Source of the DNA: Anthostomella pinea
Taxonomy: Eukaryota > Ascomycota > Sordariomycetes > Xylariales > Xylariaceae
Assembly: GCA_963556695.1 (NCBI GenBank)
Contig: CAUWAG010000013.1
Location: forward strand, 1,240,001 to 1,304,000
DNA length: 64,000 bases
Reading direction: 5' to 3'
Below are positions 1-12,113 of the stretch, one piece after another. Both the position numbers and the translations under genes were made by a program. The notes below the pieces were generated by a model. The model had not been told where the DNA came from and made no database searches. It was given only the letters and a program-made list of their open reading frames with translations. Position 1 is the stretch's first letter, and each line of letters opens with the position of its first letter.

Positions 1-1770
1 TGACGACTTCATTCTGCACTGACGCCGAATCCCACTCTCGAGACGAGTTTACGTTTGGCTTCAAAAGTCGAAGCAGACGGCAACACGTACCTTAGGTCCT
101 TAGGTAGGTAGGTACCTGATCTACATGATGTGTGCATGCTACATGTAGCATCAATCAACATTTCGGGTTGCCGTCTCGAGCATACCAGGTATTAAGCTTT
201 GGATGTCTGAGCACTTGACACTCATTGCACCGGGACCTTCCAAGGTTGATATGGTGTTTCAGGTCATGTTGCTCGGATTTCATGACCATGACTCGTTCGT
301 CACCATTCCGGAGCCTGTGTTCGTTTGTCTGTCACAATGGCCAGGCGTTCCTGGAATCTGAGGGGCCTCAATGTTGAACGTGTAATATCCCCTGCGTCGA
401 GACCCCACCAGATACCACATCAGCTGAAGGCACAGCTTGGCGATAGGTCGAAATAACTTTTAAATGAGGAAGAAGTTCCCCCACCCAAGGGCCAAAGGCA
501 GGATGGGTGCGGTGGACACAATTTGAAAAACCCACTACGTTCCATGGCTACGATGCTCTTGGGCAATGCCTAAAACGCACCAGGATCTCAATGCGTCCTC
601 GACCACCTGATCTTATGGCTGTTCTCAGTGTTCTGAGGAAGGTTGGGAGGCAAAGCGGTGGAGATGTTGCCGTGCTCCGTGACCTCCGTCACAATTATTT
701 GCAGCACTGACCTGATCAGAGCACACCATCATCACACATGATTTGTAGCGGCGCTTGTGCCAGCCACGCTGGATCATGCGGCGGATGGATCCTAGCAGCG
801 CCGCGAAGAGCTGAATTTGTCGCGTCGTCGACCAACGCAGGAGAGGCTGGCATGCCATTGACAAGCCGAGAATGGCTGATGAATGAGCAGTGAGCACAGC
901 GCCAGCCTGCCTGGAATGTGTTATGTGACGAATGGGGCCAAACTTGGCATCATCGCAAGGCTGTCGACGCTCCACTCTGGCCCATTCGTTCGGGTCCCGG
1001 CGTCTGCGTGTCTGATATGATCCCAGTCAAGAGCCGTGGCACCGGCAAAGGGTCTGGGGGTTACGGGGAAACCCCTGAATAGCCTCAGGCGGTGGGCACT
1101 CTAGCTGAGCTGTGCGTTGGTATGCAACGCCAGAATAGAAAAGAAATTCTGCCGCACAATATGAACAATCTAATTATTTAAAGCATTGACCTACATAGGA
1201 CGGTGAGGCCGTGGATGACGAAACACCTCGCCCTGGTCGTATATATGTGTTGGAGGGCTGGCCATCTCATCTTGTTGGTGTGATTGATCTCTAATTGACC
1301 TCACACCAACCAACCGTGATCGGAATCTGTCTCCCACCCACTCGCGCTCTGGAATGTGCACTACACATTCAAAAACAGCGCTCATCATTTAAATAACCTG
1401 CGAGAGCCACGCCGACAACAGAGCGACAACGCGATACTTTGACTGTGCAGCGCGGCCGGCATTTCCAGTACCTTGCATACCGACGACATACAAACGGAAA
1501 CGAGCGTCAAGAACTCCAACGGAGTCAACACAAGGTGTCCGTTGCATGGGGTTGGTCAAGAAGTAAAACGGTGAGACGGTTTGGAAGTGAATCGTCTTGA
1601 TCGCAAGCGCAATCGCAATTCGCATCGCAAGTAGTGGCCTCACTGGCGCGTCAAAGACCTCAAAGGTTCCATTCGGCTGTCGAATCCATGCACTTATTGC
1701 GATAGATGCAATAATACGACACTCGCAACACTTGCCACAGGCAGACGCCACCTGGCTGGGCCCGGCAGTT
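1..1770. other. Intergenic, no gene recognised
   Basis: I see no open frame with coding character. The short frames on both strands lack family motifs and overlap one another. The stretch holds a TAGG-type microsatellite near 105-118 and a perfect 16-bp palindrome at 136-151. The right part is presumably the promoter side of the Erf4-like gene. Confidence 0.5.
136..151. repeat. Perfect 16-bp palindrome
   Basis: The sequence ATGCTACATGTAGCAT equals its own reverse complement. It could be a dimeric factor site or chance. No nearby gene start fixes its role. Confidence 0.5.
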
Positions 1771-2112
1771 CTTGGCAGCAATGTCCCTGCTGGGTAATCT
1801 GAGCTCGGCTAACTTCATCTCGACCAATCGCCATCCTGCACCTCTCGATCCCCTGAAAGACGACGACGATACTTTCCAGTCACGAACCTTGGAGCCGTCG
1901 TTAGTAGCGGTGGAATTGGCACTCGAGCCTCCGAACTGTCATTTCTATCACCGGCACGCAAGTGTGACCTGGGCGGCTCGATTACAGTCCCGTCGACAAC
2001 GCTCCCGTCGTACACGCTCTCGATCACAACCACGACCGCACTCCTCGTGTTGTCGACGCTCGTCGCGCGAGCTGCCTGTCGAAGAAGAAGACGACGGGTC
2101 ACTGGCGCTTAG

Positions 2113-3798
2113 TCGATCGACCCCGGCTGTCCCTGCGGCCCCTTCAGCGTCGTCTTCCAAACGGCTTCACACGCTGCCAGTCGTCCTACGAACCTGCCAC
2201 CGACCGCCGTAGATGCGCCACCAAACCCTCACATCAACTCGCCGCCGCCGCTACAGCCAGGCTTCGCGAACAAACCAACGATCGCTGCGCCTGAGGCCGC
2301 AATAGCCGCCACCCGAAGACGACAACCTGGCACCGGAAGGAACTCGCCAGCATCAAGACGTCGAGGCCCCAACAATCACACATTACCTCCACCCTTCCGC
2401 AATCGCGCCGCAGGATCTAATCCTCCTAATCGTATACCTCGCCGAATTGGCGGTCCTGGGCGTCTTTGGAACCCGACTAATTCTACCCCCAGGGTCCCGC
2501 CCACGCAGTCAGTTCGACCGGCTCGTCAATCTCGCAAACGACGTCCCTCGACGCCTCCGCCTCCATCAGTACCCCTTGTTCACCCGACCATCAATATCTC
2601 GTCCGATCCGAACGATCCCATCAGTACTAGTGCCGGCAGATACCCACTCCTCACTCTCCCTGAGCAGATACAAAACCGACATTCGGCACCCATCCGTGCT
2701 AGCCTTCAAATTGAGGGACGAGAAAGTGGGGATACGAGAATCAGCCTGCCCAGCTCGGTCCGCCATTCTTACGACGTCAAACGTGCGTCCGATTCGCCAC
2801 CAAAGTGGGGGGAGGCCGAGGCCAAGCCGTCAGAACCCAAATCGAAAGACGATAATCCTTTGGTCGACGCCCTGCGAAAACGAGGTCAAAGCGTCACCAA
2901 GCGAGCCCGAGCCATAAGTTTTGGTCTTGTCCGCCCTGATAGTTCTGCCAGTACACCCAAGAAAGTCGATAAAGGCAAAGGAAAAGCAGTCATGTTACCA
3001 ACCAGCGATGAAGACCCCAGCAGCGGGTTTACCCAGGACCTAGAGCGAGGCCCTGATGTCCTTGGTCGTCAGCGCAATGCGTCAAACCTGTCTTTACCAG
3101 ATGGCATCTCGGCTGTATCGAGCAATTCGTCCATTATGGGCGATCCTGATCAACCTGATACGGGCGAGGAATGGGGCCCCCAACATCCATGTTTCCCACA
3201 CATAAACCCCCACGTACCAATCAACTCTCAAGAGTACACGACCACCCGCATAATACGTGTCCGGAGAGACTGGCTGATTGAAGGTGACTTGGCACCGACC
3301 TTTTCCAACTTGTACCCGGAAATCCTGGATCCTGCCGGCGTGTCAGAACAAGAGTTTCGCCGAATAATTGAAAAGATCAACGGCGAGCTCGTTGCCACCT
3401 TCAACCCTTATTACTGGAGAAATATCCTCGATGGTGTGCTCGGACTCGTCACCGGCTGGATCTGGGACGATATGGGCCTGACAAACGCCAAGATTAGGCT
3501 CAGGAGCTTGGAGTCTTGGATCGAGAAGTGGAACGCCGAGATGGAGAAGACGGTGGGCTCGGAAGAGGGCACCACAGCTCCAAGAATCGTTCCACTTAGA
3601 CGGACAGGATACATGAATGTGAGTTCATGTGAACATTCGATATCGTAAATTGAGTACTGACATTCGGTCCAGCTCGATATACAGATACCAGATCCGGAGG
3701 TCTCAATCTCGAACAGTGAGCCCGCTTCGAGGTCAGGACCACATTTGCCAGCTGAGCCCGGTCCTGCGACTCTGGGCGAACCACACACTGTGCCATGA
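2113..3798 (+). CDS. ERF4: Erf4/Shr5-like Ras palmitoyltransferase subunit (5' exon unresolved)
   Basis: Erf4 partners the DHHC protein Erf2 in the ER/Golgi complex that palmitoylates Ras. One frame stays open from 2113 to 3618 and is joined by a GT-AG intron (3619-3672) to a last exon ending in TGA at 3796-3798. The protein starts with a long Pro/Ser/Arg-rich disordered part. The conserved domain follows, encoded at about 3160-3500: an EWGPQHPCFPHINP-type opening, an RRDWL motif, then NPYYWRN and a GLVTGWIWDD hydrophobic segment. The peptide LDIQIPDP just after the intron is typical of the family's C-terminus. The first 290 or so codons contain no ATG, so an upstream exon must supply the start. 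ATG 1781 opens a frame to 2209 in another phase and is a candidate, but no splice pair convinced me. Family assignment is firm; the 5' structure is not. Confidence 0.8.
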
Positions 3799-5237
3799 TC
3801 ATGAGCTCTACTTCTTTGTCGCCACAGACGTTTCCCTTCATGCCTCATATTTAGTTTAACCCCTTCTAATCACACTCTGCCCGCTATGTCTTGGGCTGTA
3901 CGAGTTACGAAGATACCCCCAGCACTTTTTTCGATACTACTACAATAATGTAAACTTTTGACTCCAATCGCTTGAGGTCCCTCTATTCCCCCTTCCCAAT
4001 CACTTCCTCCGATCAACTCCCTCAGATCAACCACCACGACATGGCAAGGTGTTTGGGGTATCGATGTGTATCGATCGCGGGCGAGACACACGATGTTCAG
4101 TGGATCAGAGCTGTTTATCCCCTTTATTGTCAGTGGGAGGGAGTACTGCAATGACACTGGCCAATGAGCCCATCGGTTGCTTTCAGGATAGTGGAAACAC
4201 GCACCTGGCATCCTCCTGATCACACTTTATCATTCCCAAGACGTTTGCCTCCACGGGTAGATAGAAATGTAATTCTCACTATGGTCTCTAGGATGACCTC
4301 TGGCGCCTTTGAAGTCGTGGTTGTATTATTACGTCTAAATACATGCAATATCCTCGCGGAAGCACTTGCGACCGAAGTATGAGGTGATTTTGTAGCATAC
4401 GAGACGCTACCATTGACACGAGACGCTACCATTGACGTCGAAAACTCGAGATACGCATGCCTAGGGACAGAGTGGAATGATATAGGACCCTTTTCGGCTG
4501 TAGAAGCTCAGGCGTCTCAACAATCACGGTGCGATGTTACATTTGAGTAGATGTGTTGGCCATCAGGGTGTTCGCTAAGGTTAAGTGATTTTCCCCTTTC
4601 GCTCCTCTTCTTGGCCTGCCACCCTCCCCCCATTGCGTGTTAGCCATCCACGTTCGTTTCTTTCCGCCTCATCACCATGTATCATTCAAACCTCATTTTC
4701 TCAAGGTCCATGATGTAGGTCTTGGACTCGCCGAAGCAATTATAGTACTTTCCCAATTGACCATCCGTACAGTTCCGGAAACTAACTTTTCGCAACCCAA
4801 GGTCGAGAGCTATTGGCGCCCAGCTGCAATGGGACGGGGCGGCATCATGCATTGAACATATCCGAATGCCTTGCGCGTCCAAAAAAACGAGCTTCTTAAT
4901 CCATAATCAAGCTTCGTGATGTGGCTTCGTTCGCTCGATCTCTTCTTGCCCAATCAATTACCCCACGGGCTGACTCGATGTCACGTCGAGGTGCGGCCGG
5001 GAACCCGGATCAGGCTGCACCCCCGGAACACTCGACATCATGCAGCTATTCGGGCACGTGGGTCCCGAATCGTCAACATGGCTTTGGAGATAAATATGGG
5101 CATAGAAGTCCCCTATCGAGCTATGCTTTTACCCGCGGATCACCCTCGTCACTGCTCGCTCTGTTCGCGCTATACGTCTGGCGTGACATGAACCGCCTTG
5201 ACCTCAAGGTTACGAACTTGATTCGAGTCTTTTCATC
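3799..5237. other. Intergenic between Erf4-like and phosphatase genes
   Basis: No convincing gene. Small overlapping frames lack motifs. The region holds an exact 19-bp tandem duplication (4399-4436). Its right end is the promoter and 5' UTR of the acid phosphatase. Confidence 0.5.
4399..4436. repeat. Exact 19-bp tandem duplication
   Basis: The unit ACGAGACGCTACCATTGAC occurs twice in a row (4399-4417 and 4418-4436) with no mismatch, which indicates a recent replication slip. Confidence 0.9.
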
Positions 5238-6803
5238 ATGATATCTCTTCTCAATATCCTGAAAGGGGTGCCGGTCCTCGCTGTCGCTGCATGGGCAGCA
5301 GCGAGTTACCCTGCCAAGCCCGTCGACTTGACTACCCCTGTCCAGCAACGCATCGCTATAGCCGGACCAAGCTGTAAGTTCAGGAGTTGACACAGACTTC
5401 ATCACTAGAGTGTTCAATGCTAAGCTCGTCCTCCAGCTATATCGGTGGGCTGGAACACATACGAGCAGATAGCCCAGCCGTGCGTGCAATATGGCACATC
5501 CAATGACAGTCTCACCCTGCAGGCCTGCTCAACCTCATCGGCCACGTATCCCACCTCGCGGACCTACTCCAACATGGTGGTGTTGACAGGCCTGGCACCG
5601 GCTACGACCTACTACTACAAGATCGTGTCGACCAACTCCAGCACGGAGCACTTCCTCAGCCCACGGCCCGCAGGCGACAAGGGCGCATTCTCGCTTAACG
5701 CCGTCATCGACATGGGCGTCTACGGCGTCGACGGCTACACCATCGAGATGGACATGTCGAAGCGGGACGCGATCCCGTCGATCGACCCCTCGCTCAACCA
5801 CACGACCATCAGCCGACTAGCCTCCAGCATCGACGACTACGAGCTCGTCCTGCACCCGGGCGACCTGGCCTACGCGGACGACTGGTTCGAGCGGCCCAAG
5901 AACCTGCTCGACGGCGCCAACGCCTTCGAGGCCATTCTCGAGCAGTTCTACTCGCAGCTGGCCCCTATCGCGGGGCGGAAGCCGTACATGGCGAGCCCCG
6001 GTAACCACGAGGCCAACTGCCAGGAGGTGCTCGGTCCGTACGCATGCCCAGAAGGGCAGAAGAATTTCACGGACTTCCAAAACCGCTTCGGCGGCGCCAT
6101 GCTGCCGCCGGCGTTCCCGTCGACGTCGGGCAGCGACGCGGCGCGCGTGGCCGCCAACGAGGCCCAGATGCTGGCGAACCCGCCCTTCTGGTACTCGTTC
6201 GAGTACGGCATGGTGCACGTCGTCATGATCGACACGGAGACCGACTTTGCGGACGCGCCCGACGGGCCCGGCGGCTCCACCGTGCTCGACAGCGGGCCCT
6301 TCGGGTACGCGGACCAGCAGCTGCAATTCCTCGAGGCGGACTTCGCGTCCGTCGACCGCACCGTGACGCCCTGGCTGCTCGTTGGCGGCCACCGGCCGTG
6401 GTACACCACGGGCGGCGATAGCGATGGGTGCGCCCCCTGCCAGGCGGCGTTCGAGCCGCTGCTGTACAAGTACGGCGTCGACCTCGCTATCTTTGGCCAC
6501 GTGCACAACTCGCAACGCTTTCAGCCCGTGAACAACGGCACCGCGGACGCGGCCGGCCTGGACGACCCGGCCTCGCCGATGTACATCGTTGCGGGCGGCG
6601 CGGGGAATATTGAGGGACTGAGTGCGGTGGGCACCGAGCCGGCGTATACTGCGTTTGCGTACGCGGACGACTTTAGTTATGCGCGCTTGTCGTTCTTGGA
6701 TGGAAATAATCTGCAGGTTGAGTTCATCAGGTCCGCCACGGGCGAGGTGCTGGATACGTCGGTGTTGTATAAGGCCCACGCGGAGCAGTTTGTTGTGCAG
6801 TAG
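5238..6803 (+). CDS. Secreted purple acid phosphatase
   Basis: A dinuclear metallophosphoesterase that releases phosphate from phosphomonoesters outside the cell. ATG 5238 starts a 45-codon first exon coding a hydrophobic signal peptide. A GT-AG intron (5374-5436) with donor GTAAGT follows, and the second exon runs to TAG at 6801-6803, giving about 500 aa. An N-terminal fibronectin-III-like domain, where an acid phosphatase of this type has its WNTYEQ and TYYYKIV-like strands, precedes the catalytic domain. Five metal-ligand blocks are visible in order: DMG (about residue 136), GDLAYAD (about 186), GNHE (about 233), GGHRPWY (about 363) and GHVH (about 399). N-glycosylation sites (NHT, NGT, NFT) fit secretion. 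The body, about 5700-6600, is clearly more GC-rich than its flanks, which produces long antisense open frames. Phosphate-responsive control is likely by family but I did not identify a site. Confidence 0.93.
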
Positions 6804-7559
6804 GCAGGTTCTCACGCCAGTATCCCGCTGATACATTAGGGCGGGGCACTGGTTGGGGAAGTCACAGTGCATATACGGTCAACGGTCGGTTGACGACCGG
6901 TCAGAATATCAACCTAGGTGTGAGAATTGTGGTGGCTTTGGTGGTCAAAGGGGTCAATGGAAGCAGCTGGATGAAGGAGCTTTGTTAGATGCTCTAAGGA
7001 TAGGCCCTGCTTTGTGGTTTGAGTGTGTATTTAGTACCAAATCAGGCCCTCTGACCCATAGCCAGAACAAGCAAGCAAGTAGGGAATCTACCCTTATTCC
7101 GCACCGATACAGGATTCCCGACACTAGGTTATATAATATAGTGCAGGTTCGAAAGGTTATAATAAAAATTAGGTTGAAATTATAACACAGTTATATGTAT
7201 AACTAGTAGTTAAAGTACGGTTGCCCGAAATAAAATAAAGTAAAAATAAAATACCGAACGATGCTATCGCCGCATTATATGATTATATAATACTATATAG
7301 TACTATATACGAAAAGGATTATTTATATAACATTACGGCGAATTAAACTATGGGCTTACAGGTTACGAGATTACGATTAGGTTCATTCGACCACTAGGCC
7401 ATTTGATATTACAAGACAGGCGCGTTGCTTTGTTTTATATTATATAGCAACGAAGCAGGTAGGATACGATACGAAGCAGGTAGGGGTCTTTAGTTACAAC
7501 TGCCATAGAATTAGTAGTTGCCGTGATGTACAGACAGCTTGTCTCCTCTGCCGTGGTGT
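6804..7559. other. AT-rich degraded block
   Basis: No gene. From about 7080 the base composition turns strongly AT-rich, with runs such as TATATAATACTATATAGTAC, and it stays so until the terpene synthase relic begins at about 7560. It looks like a RIP-degraded transposon remnant, but no element is recognisable. It occupies the place where the last third of the prenyltransferase domain should be. Confidence 0.55.
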
Positions 7560-9509
7560 TAGTTAGTCAGCCATGGCCTGCGGTCCCGGCGCCTGCTGCT
7601 CTCGCTTGCTTACCGATGAATATCTCCACGCAGGCCAGATCCTGCAGCGACTTGACTTCCTCTAGGGCCTTGATGATCAGGTAGCCGGCTGAGTTGATGG
7701 TCTGCGCGACGCCGAATACTGTATGCGTCGACGGCTTGCCGCGACACGTATCGGAGACGTCTTGGATGTCGTCCATCTCTTAGTAAATAGCGGTCAGTAA
7801 CTACTCTCGCGGTTTAAGGTGCATGCCTCGGAACTTCTGGCTCTGGAGGCACCTTGAGCAGGTACACTCTCTCGAGCCATGACAGATCAGAAAATAAAGG
7901 GCTCCAAGATACTGACCATGAGCGAGGCGTTGTGCCCGATGCTGATGACGCGCTTTATGGTTGCAAGCTCCGGAGCTGGGCATGTTGAACCATACGTTGA
8001 AGGCTACTGCGGCCTTGTCACGGATGTTCTTGGATGGCAGGGACTCGATGTACCGCGCTGGGGCACAGATGGTCTGGTAGGTGCAGTCAGTCAGCTGAAA
8101 TTGCAAACTGTGGTGCTTCAGGTGTTCTTACGGCGGATGAAAGAGCGGGCAGGTCTCGGTTGGTGGAAGGGTCAGCTTTCCCAGCGGAACGATACTGATG
8201 TATCGAGTCACTGGGTATGCCGTCATGGCCGACTCCTTTCTCCTCAGCTGATGTCTGGTTGATAGCATCATCGAGATCACGGACGTCATCTTCGATGACA
8301 AGATCGTCTGTGCTACCAGATGGCTCGTCGGGGTCAGCCGCAGTAGAATCACCACTCCCGTAGTCTGACGTGTTGGTATGCTCGGGCTTCTCAGATTCGA
8401 TAAAGGCACCAACCGCCTCGACTTCGGCCGGTGACTGCTCCTGGTGGTAACGTGGACACGTATTGCCCCAGATGAAGTTTCCACTGATCATATACTGCAC
8501 CGATTCCATAAGACGCTGAGCATCAGGGGACAAATCCCGCCGGCCCTTCGTCTCCTCCCAGGTCTGGATGTGATCCCCTATCAGACTGTTTACCTTCTTG
8601 AGGACTTGGCGTTTTGCCTCGTCCTCATCGATGGCGTCCTGTTTCATGCGGATTCATACAGAGTTCCGCAGCTCTCCCTGCTCCTGGGATGCGATGAACT
8701 GCTTGTACTCTCTCCCAGGACTGGACGGCGTTGGTCTGCGTTTGCTGCGAAGGCGGGACGCGCGAGCCGGAAACACTCGTCCATCTCCGCTTGGGAGACA
8801 TTGAGGCTCATCCCGAACGTGGCAAGCGCTATTGCGAATCTGTGTCAGGGTGAGTATCTACCTCCAAGGATGAGAAGCTAAGATGCACAGCCGGGTTCGC
8901 GTACGTAGCACCGCAGTCCACAATCCTGTACTCAAGGTAGTCATCAAAGGTCGTGATATCAGGTCGATCACGCGCAAGAGACAGCTCCTGGTCCCAGTAG
9001 CTCATCATCTCGTTTGCTCCAGCAGGATCAATTGAGGTCATCTCTTTGATCATGGTGAGCAGTATCTGTCCTTCGCCAGAGGGCTCACCGCTGAGCATAT
9101 CTTTCAAGGCCTTCCTGATCCCCTCATTCTGGACGTCGGCCTGGTTCGTCGCAAGTTAGCACGATACTCGAGAAGATCCTATGTCTGATCTAATTACCTC
9201 GGCGTTCTCAAATGTATCGATCAGGTCGTCATGCAAGAACCCAAACTCCATGATGTATGCCACGAGTTCTAGGCGCTCGGGCAGGCATTCTGGAATCGCG
9301 AACGAGCACATATGGTGCGGAGAGCCCAAACACCCCCTGTTTGATCCGGGGGGTATTGGCCCAACAAACTTCTCCCAGTCATCACGAAGTCTGTTGACTC
9401 CGGCGACCTCCAGTTCTGGATTCAGATGCTCGCGAAGGGGCAAGCCGTCACATAGCCCCTGGGAATTCCACGCCGGCGGGTCAACCACTTGTGAGTAATG
9501 GAACTCCAT
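7560..9509 (-). pseudogene. Bifunctional (chimeric) diterpene/sesterterpene synthase, decayed and 3'-truncated
   Basis: Fungal chimeric synthases join an N-terminal class I terpene cyclase to a C-terminal GGPP/GFPP-type prenyltransferase. The start at 9509 and first exon (to 9198) match the cyclase N-terminus of the fusicoccadiene/ophiobolin synthase type and keep the Asp-rich motif DDLID. Exon 2 begins at 9140 and holds the DYLEYRIVDCGA helix. The NSE-type triad can be traced near 8710-8740 but lies across frame breaks. A TGA interrupts the following helix near 8655. The prenyltransferase half keeps YIESLPSKNIRDK near 8050 and DDIQD with GKPSTHTVFG near 7765-7690. Breaks: about two frame changes around the NSE motif, the TGA, a one-base shift near 7990, and loss of everything after the CVEIFIG splice donor, including the second Asp-rich motif. 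AT-rich sequence replaces the missing part. The gene cannot make a working enzyme. Confidence 0.85.
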
Positions 9510-9929
9510 GACCTGAGAAAGAAGATGTAGCTTAGCACACCGAAAGGTAGCGAGGTATCTAGGTCGAGGTTCTGAAAGGTGAAATGGCCACTCTTCACAT
9601 CACGAAGAACACCAAGGCCCTTGCAGGAGCTCTTTACCTAAGCAATAAGTCCAAAGTAATGCATGATCCCTCCTCTCGAGGCTTTTTCCGAGGCGGTATC
9701 GTTTTTGCTTTGCCAAATGGTAGCGTGAGCCAGAGCTGACTGCCCAGAGACTGGGGACTCGGCTCTATGACCTATTCGTCACCCATATCATGCATCTGTT
9801 CCTCTCCATCGGACCTAGCTTCCCACGACTTGGGGTACTTCTTTATCAGAATGACTCAGACCTGTATACTATGGATACCAGACAAGACCCGGTGCAGAGG
9901 CCAAGGCGAATAGGGGCGATTTATGGGCC

Positions 9930-11176
9930 CAGGCATCGTGTGATTGGTGCTGTGCCGCAAGGCTATAGTCTCCAGATGCATTACAGCCGGTGATATTGTC
10001 AACCTCACCGCCTCGCTTCATGCCTTGCGATCCTTCTTGCTTACTTGCATACTTAGTCTTCCCGACTTTTTCTTCGAACATCACATAAGCTTCCAGCGAT
10101 TAGCTCTGTCCTTATCTGTTGATATTTGGCTACTGCAGGCCTTGCCCCTTTTCGACGACGTCCGGGGCCGCAATCAGTCCCTCGATCTCGCAGATGAGAT
10201 CAGCCGAATTAGCAAATGAGAGTTGGTCCCCTTGATACCATCAGAAGCTAACAGAGCAAGTTCGGCGAGCACCGAGTCGTGGAGATACAGAAGGAAATAG
10301 CAGAACACAAGGAATTCGAGAGCACGACCGTCTTCCACCAGCTGCTTGCCAGTGACATGCCCGAGTCCGAGAAGAGCCTGAAGCGCCTTTCTGCAGAGGC
10401 GTTTGCGCTTCTCGTCGGAGGAACTACGACTATTCAGGGTACCCTGACGGTTGCTGCCTACTACATCCTGGCTGATAAGCAGATCGAGGACCGTTTGCGC
10501 GGGGAGCAGGAGCAGTTCTCTTATAAGGAGGGCACCCCTCCCTAGGCTGAGCTGGAGAAGGCTCCTTGCCTCCAAGCATGCATCAAGGAGGGACTCCGGT
10601 GAGGATCTCATCCTTCAACACTGTCGATGACTCTAACCTTGTTGATATCAGAATCAACCGTGTCTTGAGGCGCCAGGCACGCATCTCGCCTGATATCGAC
10701 TTGGTGTACAAGCAATGGGTCATCCCGAAGGGTGTGAGTAACCATTCTTTACACGCTGTGCTTTCCACCCGGCACTTGCTTACTTCCCAAAGACCGCGGT
10801 CGGTATCTCGGCACACACGATGCACATGGACCCAGGGGTATTCCCAGAGCCCTGCAAGTTCCTTCCAGAGCGCTGGCTTGGATCATATGATCCCCGAATG
10901 AGTCGCAACTTCGTGCCCTTTTCGAAGGGGTCCCGAGCCTGCTGGGGAAAGCAGTAAGTCTACCATCTGTGACCGACCTTGTCTAGGGTACTTCAGCTAA
11001 TGAAACCGAGGCTCGCGTGGTCCGAGATGTTCATCGTTCTGGGAACATTGTTCAGGCCTAACGGGTCCAAGATGACAGCCGCCGACTGTGACGAGTCGGA
11101 CGTCGTGCCGACCCGAAGTTGCGAGATTGGCCTCCCCAAGAAGGACTACAAGGGTCTCCGCGTGACACTGGGCTAG
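9930..11176 (+). pseudogene. Cytochrome P450, degraded (terpene cluster partner)
   Basis: It is transcribed away from the terpene synthase relic, with about 400 bp between them. Recognisable from about 9950 (AGDIVNL block) through the I-helix near 10420 (VGGTTTIQG, where the usual acidic residue before Thr-Thr is absent), the K-helix near 10570-10610 (IKEGLR), PERW near 10868 and the haem loop [10 protein letters not shown] near 10920. The tail reads to TAG at 11174-11176. Four introns can be placed, for example after GLR (donor GTGAGG, acceptor ATATCAG). Breaks: a TAG at 10543 where a Trp usually stands, and no N-terminal membrane anchor or first third, only stop-ridden sequence. Membrane-bound haem monooxygenase by family; inactive here. 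Confidence 0.75.
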
Positions 11177-12113
11177 CAACGCATATCATGAAGAAGGAAA
11201 GGGTGGCTGGATATGGCTGATGCATTGTGTGACTGACTACCTGGAGGAATAATGATGCTAAAGAAACCAAAGTGACGTCCAGTAGCCGCATTCAAAAGCC
11301 TCATCCTGATCCTCATACTGTTGTCGCGTGCCGAATGAATGCATGTGCAGCCACATGTCCTGCTGCGAGAAGCCATGAGACCAAGGTGAATCCATCTGAC
11401 TGCCATATCTCCCCGATCTGAAACCATAAACACACGCGCCCAGTCCCGTCTCAGTAGCGGAGGCCATCCTGCGCTCCGGTAGACTCGACAACCTAGTTCG
11501 ACCGGTTCTCATTGGGGTGGAGGTCAAGGTCTTGCAAAAGACCCTCCCGCACCGCTGCAAGAATCGCACCAACAACGGCAACTGCTGGACTGATGGCGTC
11601 CTGAATCTCTCTTCTGCTGAAGCACCTCGTCGCGGCCATCGACTTGCTCTCGGCTGCCTGACTCACGCATGCCCATACAACACCGGCAAGTCTCTTCGTC
11701 GGTCATCCTGACAACCGCCGCAGCCACTGCCGCACCACCAGTACAGTGACATAGAGCGGCCTATGGCCGTATGGTTGTGGTATACGCGCACTGCACCTGT
11801 GCAGACACTACGTCAAGACCAACCACCGAGAACCCGTTAAACAGCTGATCTTGAGTTATTCTTGTTCATCGCGTTATGTGATATCTCTGTTTACAATGCC
11901 AAGTCCCATCATCAGCAACATACTACGTGACTTCTGCCCGCTGTGCAGCCCATCACGACAAATCCAGAACGACACCACTCATTCCAACCCCGAATAGTCC
12001 AAATAACTCCAGAGGTTGAGTAGGATGGCATCCTTCAACACGGCTGACCCTGACCGACGCGATAAGCAGCACTCGACTTGGCCTTTAATCGCTTCGTTTG
12101 GTACCCCAGACCA
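11177..12113. other. Intergenic, no gene recognised
   Basis: Short frames on both strands (for example 11258-11581 minus) lack recognisable motifs. This stretch contains the 3' flanks of the P450 relic and of the CPS1/DIP2 gene. Confidence 0.45.

Noticed and set aside
1389..1781. 130-codon minus-strand frame upstream of the Erf4-like gene
   Set aside because: No motif, and its start is not ATG-supported on inspection of neighbouring frames; composition is like intergenic sequence.
5817..6872. 351-codon minus-strand frame opposite the acid phosphatase
   Set aside because: It arises from the high GC and strong third-position bias of the sense gene; the peptide is Arg/Val-rich without motifs.
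7560..9509. Calling the terpene synthase a functional gene with many introns
   Set aside because: The frame changes around the NSE helix and the TGA lie inside helices that are continuous in relatives, and the 3' exons are absent from the flanking sequence.
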